A stretch of DNA of 64,000 nt from Acanthosepion pharaonis. Taxonomy: Eukaryota > Mollusca > Cephalopoda > Sepiida > Sepiidae. The stretch is taken from NCBI GenBank assembly GCA_903632075.3, contig CAHIKZ030004302.1, forward strand, positions 230,001-294,000, given 5' to 3'. The notes under the pieces were generated by a model, which saw only the letters and a program-made list of their open reading frames with translations, was not told the DNA's origin and searched no databases. Both the position numbers and the translations under genes were made by a program. Shown here piece after piece: positions 1 through 9,589 of the stretch (the first letter of the stretch is position 1; the number at the start of each line of letters is the position of its first letter).

Positions 1-85
1 TATGTGTATAAGATAAACCCGGATATAAGAGATATTTTCTCTGGTCCCAAATTAGAGCCTGTGTTAATGTATATAACATTTAATT
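1..85. repeat. Partial copy of the MITE found whole at 3632-3818
   Basis: The first ~80 bases nearly repeat 3661-3725, including the 'acccggatataagaga' motif and the stretch around 'ggtcccaaattagagcc'. The copy is cut by the window edge and lacks a recognisable terminal inverted repeat. Confidence 0.7.
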
Positions 86-452
86 GTGTGTGTGTATAGG
101 TGTTGGTTTCCCCGTTTTCTTTTTTCATAAAGGTTTGTAGTGATGTTCCTGTCTCGTCGCCTTTTCTTTTATTTCCCTTTTTTTTCTTGTGTGTGTGTGT
201 GTGTATATATATATCTAAATATGTCTGGGTGCTTATGTATTATAATCTGATTGTGTTTTTGTTGTTTTGAGCGTGAGTTTAAGACCACATTCACACACTT
301 TAGAATAAAAAATATATATACATGTATTGTCAAATGACCGGATATATTGTAGCGTCTTGTCGAACGTAATTTCAACGAAGAAATAAATTGAATAAACATA
401 TATATTTTTTCTTTTCTCAATAATTTTGTAGTTTTTAAACTTAATAGTGATT

Positions 453-596
453 AAATTTGGATTTTAAAATTGCCAGTTGTGTGTGTATAAATTTGGATTT
501 TAAAATTGCCAGTTGTGTGTGTATAAATTTGGATTTTAAAATTGCCAGTTGTGTGTGTATAAATTTGGATTTTAAAATTGCCAGTTGTGTGTGTAT
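453..596. repeat. Minisatellite, 36-bp unit x 4, identical copies
   Basis: Four copies of a 36-bp unit containing 'ggattttaaaattgccag' follow each other without a mismatch; a fifth breaks off after a few bases. The unit is a multiple of three, so one plus frame (from 457) reads as a 12-residue repeat, LDFKIASCVCIN. I see no other coding evidence and treat the reading frame as incidental. Identical copies suggest recent expansion or an assembly-sensitive locus. Confidence 0.95.
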
Positions 597-987
597 AAAT
601 TTCCATATATTAACGACAAAGCCTATTTCTCTACAACGAGCAGTTGTTGAAGCCCTGGCCGAAAAGTGTTACATATCGTTGTAGTTTCTGTTCAAATTCA
701 ATATTTGGTCTCTATAAGCATTTAAAAAAGCTTCTATGAATTGGAATGCGTGCATTTTTTTCACATTCGAATGAATTCAATGACATATCTTTACCTGGTA
801 CGTACTTGCATGTCAGACGCAATTTTGCCTGATTGCCGCTAGGTTACTTAATCTGTGTAAAAATGCAACAAAAAATTATTGGAAGAATTTTTCAAAACGT
901 ACTGACATAGGAACAACCTTCGCTTTGTGACTAATATAAAACGATAGTGAGCATTACTTCCGCTGTGACCTTTTTATACTCATATTC

Positions 988-1012
988 TATATATATATAT
1001 ATATATATATAA
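988..1012. repeat. (TA)n microsatellite
   Basis: A short TA tract just left of the nested palindrome at 1064-1445. A matching TA tract (1449-1477) lies on the other side. Confidence 0.95.
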
Positions 1013-1063
1013 AGGAAATATGTTGTAGTGGTTCCAACGAGAGAAAAGTATGTATATTAAAAA

Positions 1064-1443
1064 GAAGAGGGGTGCCGCAAACGTTTTTGGTTGTAATGTG
1101 GATTTATTGAGAAAAAATATTATACTTTGTTTTACATAATTTCATAATTTAATTTTTTTTCATGTTCAATGTGGAATATTCTTGATATGAGACATTCTGT
1201 TTGTGTGTTGGCAATCCCACAAATTGCCAACACACAAACAGAATGTCTCATATCAAGAATATTCCACATTGAACATGAAGAAAAATTAATTATTTTAATA
1301 ATATGTAAAAATTCCACTTTCACCTGAAGACGGTTGGTGAGACCAGACCAGAAACACGTGTCGTGAAATTATGTAAAACAAAGTATAATATTTTTTTCAA
1401 TAAATCCACATTACAACCAAAAACGTTTGCGGCACCCCTCTTT

Positions 1444-1445
<2 letters not shown>
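1064..1445. repeat. Nested palindrome, two sets of inverted arms
   Basis: Outer arms 1064-1143 and 1365-1445 are near-perfect reverse complements, both containing the 'ttggttgtaatgtggattt' block. Inner arms 1161-1215 and 1223-1277 are perfect 55-bp reverse complements around a 7-bp loop. A hammerhead fold lies between the inner right arm and the outer right arm. The structure is flanked by (TA)n and is best read as two opposed copies of a Penelope-like retroelement tail, though a foldback transposon is possible. Confidence 0.85.
1318..1368 (+). ncRNA. Type I hammerhead ribozyme (Penelope-like element type)
   Basis: The conserved core is visible in order. Stem I 5' strand is TTTCAC (1318-1323), then CTGAAGA (1324-1330). 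A stem II hairpin with inner TGGT/ACCA pairs and outer GGT/ACC pairs follows (1331-1350), then GAAA (1351-1354). Stem III is very short (ACA/TGT), then U16.1 and C17 at 1361-1362, and stem I 3' strand is GTGAAA (1363-1368), a 6-bp match to the 5' strand. Predicted cleavage is between 1362 and 1363. Weak points are a C-A mismatch at the base of stem II and the minimal stem III. Short-stem-III hammerheads in Penelope-like elements and retrozymes are established and can act as dimers. Activity here is an inference. Confidence 0.7.
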
Positions 1446-1448
<3 letters not shown>

Positions 1449-1476
<28 letters not shown>

Positions 1477-1477
1477 C
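1449..1477. repeat. (TA)n microsatellite
   Basis: TA tract directly after the right outer arm of the nested palindrome, preceded by a T run. Confidence 0.95.
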
Positions 1478-1978
1478 CCGAAACGAATCTTATGAAAATC
1501 CGGTCCGAGGTACTATATTTGTCCTTCGAAAATACAGTCGCATATTTTCACAAAAAACTGGGATTTTGTTTTTTCTCTTTCCACTTATAATTCTTCCATC
1601 AGAATATTTTAACATTTTTATAAGTGAAGAAAGACATAAGAAACACAGAGGCAAAATTCAATTCCTATTTCACAGCAAATACTAGTCGTAAACATGTCCA
1701 TGAGGGATGGACTTGAGACCAGCACATAACGAAATCATTGCAATATCAAAGTTCTGGAAAATTAGTTTATTAAACATTGCCATAGGATACTTATTCAGAC
1801 ATTAATTTTCCCACGATAATGCGTTATCCATTGAAGATCGAATTCACGATATACACAATAGTTTTGAATAACAAAATGCAATCAAGCAATGCTTAAAGGT
1901 AAATATTTTATATGGATATTTAATAAACTATAGAATCAGACAAAACGACAATATAGCGTCATTATATTTCTGACTGTC

Positions 1979-2170
1979 ATGAATGACGAGACCTTCGGCA
2001 AGATATCAAGAGAAACGACAATTCTAAACTTAACAGCTAGGACCTGCCATGCTAAGCACACTGTATCAAATAACCCGCATTCACATTGTATTCCATCAAT
2101 GAAAAATAAGTTACCAGAAATCGATACTCAGCGTAAACGAATCCCACGGGGATGCTTCCCAAATAACTAA
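1979..2170 (+). pseudogene. Non-LTR retrotransposon ORF2 C-terminal remnant
   Basis: The plus frame gives 'ARTCHAKHTVSNNPHSHCIP' followed by 'RIPRGCFPNN'. This fits the end of CR1/L2/Jockey-type reverse transcriptase ORFs, where an 'R..H/Y' segment precedes 'LWN.LP.GCFP..Y'. The tryptophan motif has decayed. A second trace of the family's 3' tail ('cttgtgcagggtgaac') lies at ~2731 and again at 15205, where the coding part is better kept. Confidence 0.5.
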
Positions 2171-2252
2171 TATCTTAAGCCGTTCAAGGTTTAGTTTGGT
2201 TTGGGTTTTTTTACGGTATATCCACCACAATGTGTTATTTAAAGCTGACAAG

Positions 2253-2410
2253 TATTTTATTGCTGGTAATATTTTTTTCTTCAAAAAATATAGCTGGTCA
2301 TATTTTTTATCAAAAATGTATTGCTGCTAATAATCTTTTCTTCAAAAATTTATTGCTGGTAATTTTTATTTTTTACAAAAACATATTGTTGGTATTAAAA
2401 CCTATTTTTA
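2253..2410. repeat. Degenerate tandem repeat, unit ~33 bp
   Basis: About five diverged copies of a unit reading roughly 'attgctggtaat' plus T-rich sequence and 'caaaaa'. The plus-frame ORF 2230-2421 is a product of this repeat. The flank at 2446-2487 resembles 3074-3122, suggesting a larger duplicated block. Confidence 0.6.
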
Positions 2411-3121
2411 CACTTTCATAGTGTTTTGATCCCATTTCGGGGGTTAACTATTTGCTCATAGCTGGTACATTAACAGGTCCTACAACCCTGGATTAAGGTG
2501 AACCTAGGAAATTAAGAGGTGGTTCCACTCTCCTCAAAGCCTCCTGATCAGAGGCCTTGCTGTTGGATGTAGTATATTGTCTACCCAGGACGTGGCTGTA
2601 GTTTTTAGTCATACCTAGGACAGCCTGTTCAAGGGTAGGAATTAACTGTTATGTTCCCCACATATTCTCCCCGAAAAAAAAATCTGTGCCTCTCACCCTA
2701 TGACCATGTACATGTAGGCGCTCTAATAGCTTGTGCAGGGTGAACACGATTGTAAAAGAAAATATTCGAGCCAACATCTTTTAGAATATCTGGCTGAGAT
2801 TTTGTTTAACAGCACATCAACCTCTACGGGTTATTTAATAGTCAAATGTAAATATTTGGTTCCTATTTTATGCTTTCAGCTACAGTTAAGATGAACATAA
2901 TTTTATACTTTCAGTATATTGTGATATTTCTAGCTATATAGTTTGTAGATCCCCAAAAAGTATAGTCGTGAATTTTGTTATGAAAATGTATTTTTAGTAT
3001 ACGCTTGCATTGTCGTTTTTCTATAAAGATGTATTGTTCATCTTTTCATTATAAAAATGTACTGTTGATTTTTATTCGGGGATTCATTATTTGTCTATAG
3101 CTGGGTCCCTAACTGGTTCCA

Positions 3122-3212
<91 letters not shown>

Positions 3213-3250
3213 GAGAGAGAGGGAGAGAGAGAGAGCGAGAGAGAGAAAGA
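3122..3250. repeat. Compound (CA)n-(TA)n-(GA)n microsatellite
   Basis: CA to ~3144, TA to ~3178, then GA to ~3250 with interruptions. Translations of either strand give only YI or SL repeats. Confidence 0.97.
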
Positions 3251-3297
3251 GATAGATCGATAAATAGATATGGTTACATTGGAATATGGTTACATTG

Positions 3298-3301
<4 letters not shown>

Positions 3302-3381
<80 letters not shown>
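3302..3381. repeat. (TA)n-(GATA)n microsatellite
   Basis: TA repeat to ~3340, then GATA repeats. Just upstream is a tandem duplication of 'atggttacattggaat'. Confidence 0.97.
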
Positions 3382-3382
<1 letters not shown>

Positions 3383-3504
3383 GAACGAGATGAATAGATG
3401 GATATGAGCAGACTAGGATAGATAGATAATTAAGAAAAGAATTAGATATGGACAAACAAGGGGAATAAATGTATAATGAAGTGAATTAAATAGAGACATT
3501 TATA

Positions 3505-3563
3505 TATACTGATTGATAGATAGATTGATAGATAGATAGATGGATAGACAGAAAAAAATATAG

Positions 3564-3605
<42 letters not shown>
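3505..3605. repeat. (GATA)n microsatellite, interrupted
   Basis: GATA array broken by GATT, GGATA and A-rich bases around 3540-3560; it runs to the MITE at 3632. Confidence 0.95.
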
Positions 3606-3607
<2 letters not shown>

Positions 3608-3631
3608 TGGGTATGCTAGGATATATATATA

Positions 3632-3818
3632 CAGTGTAACCCGGATATAAGAGACCCGGATATAAGATAAACCCGGATATAAGAGATATTTTCTCTGGTC
3701 CCAAATTAGAGCCTGTGTTAATGTATATAAAATAGACCAAACCCGGATATAAGAGAAACCCGGATATAACAGACTTCTTCTCCAGTCCCGACAACTCTCT
3801 TATATCCGAGTTACACTA
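3632..3818. mobile_element. MITE of pogo/Tigger style, 187 bp, TA target duplication
   Basis: Termini are inverted: the left end begins CAGTGTAACCCGGATATAAG and the right end is its reverse complement apart from the terminal base and one internal base. TA dinucleotides flank both ends. The 'acccggatataagaga' motif recurs inside four more times. CAGT termini with a TA duplication are typical of pogo/Tigger (Tc1/mariner) elements. No transposase is present, so the element is non-autonomous. Confidence 0.75.
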
Positions 3819-3839
3819 TATGTAGATAGATAGATAATG

Positions 3840-4565
3840 GTCAAACTACGTTACATAGATAAAGATAGAGAGAGAATAAAGATGCGTTCTGGTTTAAAAA
3901 AAAAAAACAAAAAAAACGGCGCCACATTTTATTTTCTGTTTGAATCTAAGACGTATTCGTTAATGAAAATTATTACTTGCATAAACTAACGAGTACATGA
4001 TGGATCCAGAAGTTTGTTGTTTGTGTCGCGCACATTCATTTTAATTTTACTCGTGCCACAAGTACTTCCAAATTTCGCCGTCATAAATTAGAGAACAAAG
4101 TAAAATGGCGGCGTGTTTAATACGTTTACAGCCAATGGTAACACAATAAAATCAGCTGCTCGGTGACCGTAGCAAAATTTAGCAGTGCAATTGCTACAAA
4201 CTCTGCTTGTTAATTACTCGATGTAAAAAGTAGACCGTCTGATGTTTCTCGGTAAATACAATTAAGAAGAGTAGAAATTGATTAGGAATCGGTCGAAATA
4301 TTGAACTGGGGAAATGAAAACGGTTCATCTTGAAGAAAACAACTTCCATTTTATAAAATTAATTTTATTTACGTTTACTTACTCCAGTACAGAATCTGCA
4401 CTTCGAGTTATTATTATTATTATTCGTATATGTTATGTTTCCTGCTTTGTATCCTGTAGAGCCGTGTCCAAACTATGGTCCTTAGGCACTTTAAGATAAT
4501 TGTCATTGTATTGATAACACTTTTCTTAATATATGGGATCTGCCTAGTAAGTCGATCTTCTGGAT
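3840..4565. other. No gene recognised
   Basis: A/T-rich single-copy-looking DNA without coding signal. A short 'aaaatggcggcgtg' at ~4103 stands out by composition and resembles a YY1-type site, which is weak evidence on its own. Confidence 0.4.
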
Positions 4566-4569
4566 AACT

Positions 4570-5142
4570 TTATGTTGATGTTACCTGACACACTGAAGAT
4601 AAATTATCCATTACTTTTCTCACGAGGCCCAGTGCTCCGAATGCTATTGCTACAGTCTCAGTTTTCATTCTCAACATCCTCTTAATACCGATCTCCAGGT
4701 CCTTGTATTTGCACAATTTCTCGATAATGTTCATGGTGGTGCTTCGCTCAGATTGTACTGCTATAAGCAAACACGTCCTGGATTTCTTGTCGTTTATGGT
4801 AATATCAGGTCTGTCGGCTTTTATTTCCCTGACAGTTTGAATTGGCGTGACCCAGAGGATAGTAACGTCGTTAGTTTGGGTAATTGTGTCTAGTTGGTTC
4901 TTATACAATCTTTCAGTGGTTTTGATTTGTGTTTCATGCATATCTTCCACTGCACATATGTTGCTATTTTGTTATGTCTGTGGGTATATAAATTTTTTGC
5001 TAGTTCCGGACATCCTGAGATAATATAGTCTACAGTGTCATCATATTTTCCGAAGATTCTGCATTTTTGGGTTACTTATATATTTGATTATATGACAGAG
5101 ATAGGGTCTTGATGCTAGGCTTTGGTCCTGAGCTTTAATAAT
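4570..5142 (-). pseudogene. CCHC/RLE-type LINE, copy A, 3' part
   Basis: Read on the minus strand, the segment at ~5085-4950 keeps 'YDDTVDYIISGCPELAKN' and 'RHNKIATYVQWKI', the CCHC region of LINEs with a restriction-like endonuclease. ORF 4950-4570 continues with 'ILWVTPIQTVREIKADRPDI', then 'DKKSRTCLLIAVQSERSTT' and 'KLCKYKDLEIGIKRM'. This matches the PD-(D/E)XK-like block (RPDI, then a 'cLLIdva.P' strand). Frameshifts and lost cysteines show decay. Such elements cut the target with this nuclease and prime reverse transcription there. The 5' part of the same copy continues at 5420 after a solo LTR insertion. R4/Dong or NeSL-like clade is possible; the exact clade is not decided. Confidence 0.75.
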
Positions 5143-5419
5143 TGATATAATGGAATATGCGTACACTTGTGTTCCCCCTCACTGGAATATGATTGGCTGG
5201 TGTCCACCATAAATACCGACAGACGTGTAGGAGAGCCAAGAGCCTTAGTCTGAGATCTAAGTCTATAACGACGCCCATTGGACTACGCCATTGATCTACA
5301 CTTCTTACTTTCGACTACGACGCGTACCAGTCGATTACTGCTACCATATTCTACTTGGTTATAGTAGCCAAAACCACTTAGCTACTTCGTTCAAATATAT
5401 CCCTTTCCGGGACATATCA
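5143..5419. mobile_element. Solo LTR, 277 bp, TSD ATAAT
   Basis: Ends are TGATAT...ATATCA, a perfect 6-bp inverted pair. ATAAT lies immediately on both sides (5138-5142 and 5420-5424). A TATA-like 'ccataaata' lies near 5208. The LTR interrupts a minus-strand LINE whose RT frame resumes beyond it. No gag, pol or second LTR is present, so the internal region was probably lost by LTR-LTR recombination. Confidence 0.85.
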
Positions 5420-6040
5420 ATAATTATGCCTTCTATCAGATTTCAACCCGGTTCTCCTCAGACATTGATTTACTTTCCGTTAGTCCATATCTGTTTCTTT
5501 CGTTCTTTTTAGGCAACGTACTGTCCTTCCAGTTATTTTTTTTTGTAATTTCATTTGGCCAAGTTGTTTTGCATTTTGTTTTTCTCGTTTGGCGTAGATG
5601 GCATTCACTTCCATTTTTGTTGGTAGAGTTTCAGGTATATTAAGTTGTTTCTTGAAGAGTACAGCTACTTGGCTGATGGAGTGGATTTAGTTTTTTACTA
5701 TTTGTAGGAGAGGCTCACTGGTTTTCGTGAATTATGCTTCCAATGCGATTGCTGTAGTTTTTAGGGTTAGTTCAAGTTCCTGGTACGTACAACCTATCGA
5801 TATCTGATTTCGAGGCTTTGTTCCTCATTTGGTTAAGACTTTTTCTTATTTTGGCGTCCAATCTTTAATGTGATTCAACGTCCATTTAATAATATTGAAT
5901 TCGTATGTTACTACGGGTATATCTAACCTGTTGATAGCCTTCATTTTGTTGGCCCCATTAAGTTTGCTTTCTATTATCAAATGAAGTCCCCTATAATATT
6001 CTTTGAATATGGCTTTGGTACATTTGTCGATATTACTATT
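5420..6040 (-). pseudogene. CCHC/RLE-type LINE, copy A, reverse transcriptase part
   Basis: The minus strand from ~6020 gives 'KAIFKEYYRGLHLIIESKLN', then 'NKMKAINRLDIPVVTYEFNI' and 'KWTLNHIKDWTPK'. This is the C-terminal RT/thumb region of this LINE group (kEY.rRl..i..seLN..NK..Ain.laiPvv.YsfgIi.W). Further down are 'KSLNQMRNKASKSDI' and 'EVNAIYAKREKQNAKQL'. Stops and frameshifts are frequent. It is continuous with 4570-5142 once the LTR is discounted. Confidence 0.75.
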
Positions 6041-6059
6041 ATTTCTATTTTATTTCCTT

Positions 6060-7283
6060 TGATTTCTGGTGTTCACTCACCTTTTTCCGGGTCGCAACCA
6101 GAGATCTCAGGTCATAAATGGCATCATGACATTTTCCATTGAGCAATTTTGAAAAAAAAGTCACATATATTTTACATAGATAAGGCCCTACGTAAGGTGT
6201 GAGCTGTACTCGTGAGAACAATATTTTGTATTTTTTTTTTTTTTGTAGTTTCCAGGGCTGGTCTACCAGGAATCCTTTATAATGAGTCTATTGGAATATT
6301 TTTTCATCAATCCGAGGGCTCGAATTCCAACTGTTATTGACGAAGTTCTCATGTGACACCTTTGTGAGATTTGGATTTCATGGTTCTTGATATCTTTTGG
6401 AAGATCTTCAAAGATGAATTACAGTCTGCAGGGACTGCCATAACAATAAGAAAGAACATTCCATTCTCGCGGTCTCTAATGACGATGTCTGAGAGATTAG
6501 CTTTGATTTTTCCGTCTCTGTGTAATGTGACGTCCCATAAAAATATTACATGTCCTATCTCCATCACCGGGTTTGGGTGGTGTTTATACGAATTTCTTGC
6601 AGTTTCCTTTCCGTAAAACTTTCAGATTTTTCAGTGCAGATATTAACTCATGCTGGGTTTTGTATTCAGTTGGTGCCAATAGCGTTCAACCTGATACAAG
6701 ATGGTCAGTTGTTTCTGGATAGTTATCACAGGATATGCATTTCGGGTTAACCCAGTTTATTCTGTATGTATGCTTGGTAATTTCTAGTTAGCAGGCATTG
6801 GGCCTGTGAAGCAAATATGAAACATTTCAGCATTTAGACGTGCACAGCGTAGCCGCTGGTAGGTACGAAGTTTGTCTAAGCTTGTTCGGTTCGTGCAGAG
6901 TATTGACTATGAAGCGCTTATGCATCTGGTCGGTCGCATTTTCTTGGCTTTTTTAAAAAAAAAATATTTTGCAACTTCAGTCGATGTATTATGCTTCACT
7001 TGTATTTCTCCACCCATTTGAAACTCCATTTTGAAAAAGGTTGGATGACTTTGTTGCTGAAAAATGTCGATTACTACTTTCATGTTCCTTGACATATATC
7101 ACGATGCAGTCTTATGTGATTTCCAGGTATATGTGAGGGCCAATAGTTGTAGTTTTTTCAGACTTCTAGCTGAACTAATCTTCAGCCTCCTGTGGATCCG
7201 TGCACATACAGTCGAACAATATCAGCTTTGGAATGAGTCATGTGATAGCAGGTTAGAAGCTTTCTCTTTTTGGCGCCCATGAT

Positions 7284-7285
<2 letters not shown>
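6060..7285 (-). pseudogene. CCHC/RLE-type LINE, copy B
   Basis: On the minus strand, 6567-6349 reads 'IFLWDVTLHRDGKIKANLSD' then 'IVIRDRENGMFFLIVMAVPA', the endonuclease block with the proline of RPDI changed. Upstream, ~6740-6690 carries 'CISCDNYPETTDHLVSG', the CCHC motif. ORF 7095-6907 has 'FKMEFQMGGEIQVKHN'. The tail at 6070-6340 matches 49910-50160, the 3' part of copy C. B and A are adjacent but not a simple tandem, since their retained parts overlap. Confidence 0.75.

Positions 7286-7329
<44 letters not shown>
7286..7329. repeat. (TA)n microsatellite
   Basis: TA tract at the 5' edge of LINE copy B. Confidence 0.97.
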
Positions 7330-7332
<3 letters not shown>

Positions 7333-7740
7333 TTTATTTTAAAAAAAATTATAACATAGATATGTTATAAAATCAATACAAAAATAGCCATTTTGTTTCA
7401 AAACTCTTGGTGTCTTATCAAGTGATGATGTTGAATGTAAAATAAATGGTTTTAAAAGTTTCGAAATAATTAACAATCATTCACAAGGGGAAAACGTTGT
7501 TACAAAAGCTAGATGGATCAATCAAAATACAAGTATAGGAAAATTCAAAAAGCTTGACAACGAAGTCATGTTATAATACTATTCAGATATTTAAAATATG
7601 GTTAGTATTAAAAAAGAATTTATTCTAACCAATAATTACTAAATTATATGATAAAATTTAATATTAAAATTAAAAACTGCTAATTTCAAGATCAAAATTT
7701 AATTGCTATTAAGTTTACAACTATAAATTACTGAGGAGAA
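7330..7740. other. No gene recognised
   Basis: A/T-rich sequence between two TA tracts; nothing with coding or repeat signature that I can name. Confidence 0.4.
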
Positions 7741-7746
7741 AAGAAG

Positions 7747-7748
<2 letters not shown>

Positions 7749-7795
<47 letters not shown>
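7749..7795. repeat. (TA)n microsatellite
   Basis: Uninterrupted TA tract. Confidence 0.97.
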
Positions 7796-7797
<2 letters not shown>

Positions 7798-7942
7798 GAT
7801 ATGTATAAAATATGAATGAATAATGATCAGCTAGAAAATATTTATAAATGGGTTTATCTTGTTATTGAGCTTCATCAGATAATTTTGGAAATAATATAAC
7901 ATCGACTAGTTTCGATTTTTATATTCTGCTTTGCTGTGTTGA

Positions 7943-8063
7943 TGTCACGTGTTACGGGTTTTATTATTGGCAGTCACATTCTTGGCAACATTAGATATGC
8001 ATAGCGTTGATAGTAAACACAACAGGAAACTTCATCAACTTCTTCAGAAGCTTTTAAAGGAAG
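7943..8063 (+). CDS. Candidate first coding exon of a secreted peptide (or its pseudogene)
   Basis: The open frame reads LRVLLLAVTFLATLDMHSVD followed by 'SKHNRKLHQLLQKLLKEG'. That is a hydrophobic signal-peptide-like stretch ending near 'SVDS', then a basic, amphipathic helix-like region. It ends at a strong splice donor, GGAAG|GTAAGA, at 8063/8064 in phase 1, as is common after signal-peptide exons. A TATA-like 'tataaatgg' lies near 7843. There is no in-frame ATG before the hydrophobic part: the frame begins after a TGA at 7940 and has GTG at 7949 where ATG would be expected. It may be a dead exon, an allele, or chance. No downstream exon is established. I do not recognise a family. Confidence 0.3.
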
Positions 8064-8084
8064 GTAAGAAGAATATCCTAAACA

Positions 8085-8712
8085 TCTATATAATAAATGC
8101 GAATGTCAGTGTGTCACAATTTTTTAACTATACTCCTAGAGGACGTTGCCCAAAATATCATACTAATTTTGTATCGGTCCGACTCCATGAGCAAATTAAA
8201 AACATTCCGGTCCGAAATTTCGAATTTTCTTCACTGCTATTTCTTTTATTTTTTTCTCTATGCCGGCTTGATAAAAACAATTGAAGGGCCGCAACTCTCT
8301 AAGTTTCAATAGCTCATGTTCAAATGAAAAAAAGATACTGTTCTCAAATTAACGGATCCTTACACGCAATCCTGAAATTTTGGATTCCCAAATTTTCATT
8401 ACTGTGATTGTTTTCGGTGATATTTTTTCGTGATATTTTGCCACGAATTTTTTGTACGATAATAATTTTTATAACTTGGAAATAAATTTGAGAATAATTG
8501 GGATTCATTAGGAAATCCATCAAAAGTCGCCCATGAAATAAAAATAATTGTTTGTACGGAAAATAAGGACCTAATTAAGTGGCGGCCGAAGAATTATCGT
8601 TGAACTTTTAAAAGGTAAGCTTAAATAATAATAGCAATATTTAAAAGCAGCCATCACTTCTCCGTATCTTTCGTTATGGAGGCCCAATTAGGAAACCTCC
8701 GCAGGAGCTAGC
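8085..8712 (+). mobile_element. Helitron-like non-autonomous repeat
   Basis: Matches 37763-38550 in several blocks, for example 'agtagcccaaaatatca'-like at 8146 and 'cttggaaataaatttgaga' at 8475. The 5' end 'A|TCTATATAATAAATGCGAATG' resembles Helitron 5' ends, and both copies end near a CTAG (8709-8712 here, preceded by a GGAGG/CCTCC hairpin). There is no coding sequence. The Helitron assignment is tentative; the repeat pairing itself is clear. Confidence 0.45.
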
Positions 8713-9160
8713 TTAAATGCCGTCAGTTAGGATAGATTTTAAGATAGTAATTTAATAATATGACAGAAGTAAAAATTGGAGATACCAAACGTTTGAAAAT
8801 TTAAATATTTAGGAAGTCTTTTAAAACAGGGGAGAAAATGAGGCACTGATATCCGGTAGTGAAGAAGACTTTCAAAAGCTAAGAAAATTTTTCCTTTTCT
8901 TTTAATCGTGTTCGCACCAAGCTTGACACTGAGACACAAGTTTTTACAGAATGTAGATGTGTTAGAAACAGAAACATTGTTAAGAAACGAGTACAAAAGA
9001 ACAGTAGTCAGTAAAACAGTGGATAGTAATTGTCATTGCATTTAATTTATGCATTTAAATTATCTGGTAAAATTAATCCAAAAGGAAGTTTAACAAACGA
9101 GAATTGCGAAAAAAGAAACTGTTAGCATAGAATTTCCGGCCATATCATGCCAGTTCAACT
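8713..9160. other. No gene recognised
   Basis: A/T-rich; the minus-strand ORF 8996-8739 shows no recognisable motif. Confidence 0.35.
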
Positions 9161-9164
9161 GGAA

Positions 9165-9470
9165 AATGGTGAATCTTCATCGCAACTCTGGTACTTCGCT
9201 TAATTTCAAAGAGTTTAGCCACCACAGCGAAGAGCTCGTACGAACAATTACCTTGAAAGTTTTTTTACAGAAAATGCAAAGTTGGGTGGCAACCTTACAG
9301 CGGTGTGAAAGTGACTGAAGCCTAGATGCCAGATCAGGGCTGATAATATTACTGATTCTTATATGAATATCAATGTGCCCTAGATAAATAGCAGGAGCAC
9401 CGGACCATATGTGGCAGCAATGTTCCAAGAATGTTCGAACGTTAAACTTACAGATACGTAAGGTAGACTC
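9165..9470 (-). pseudogene. LINE ORF2 C-terminal remnant (CR1/Jockey-like)
   Basis: The minus frame gives 'MEHCCHIWSGAPAIYLGHID' then 'DLASRLQSLSHRCKVATQL'. This is the 'eyCsHiWaGap..yl..Ld...r......la.rL..LshRR.va.lslfyr' block after the RT domain. Similar blocks occur at 28726-28920 and 59380-59706, all minus strand. Confidence 0.75.
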
Positions 9471-9589
9471 CGGAGAGAAAAAAATTGTAATAGCACGACA
9501 CCAATTTAAAGAAATATGAAAATTTAATTACAAACAATATATAAAGAGTATTATTCTGTTACGTAATATCTGTTCTTTTATATGACAGT

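Noticed and set aside
3087..3455. Long ORF of YI and SL repeats
   Set aside because: It is a translation of TA, GA and GATA microsatellites. The same applies to the ORFs over 11020-11379, 14035-14223, 18071-18388, 31435-31714 and 41232-41503.
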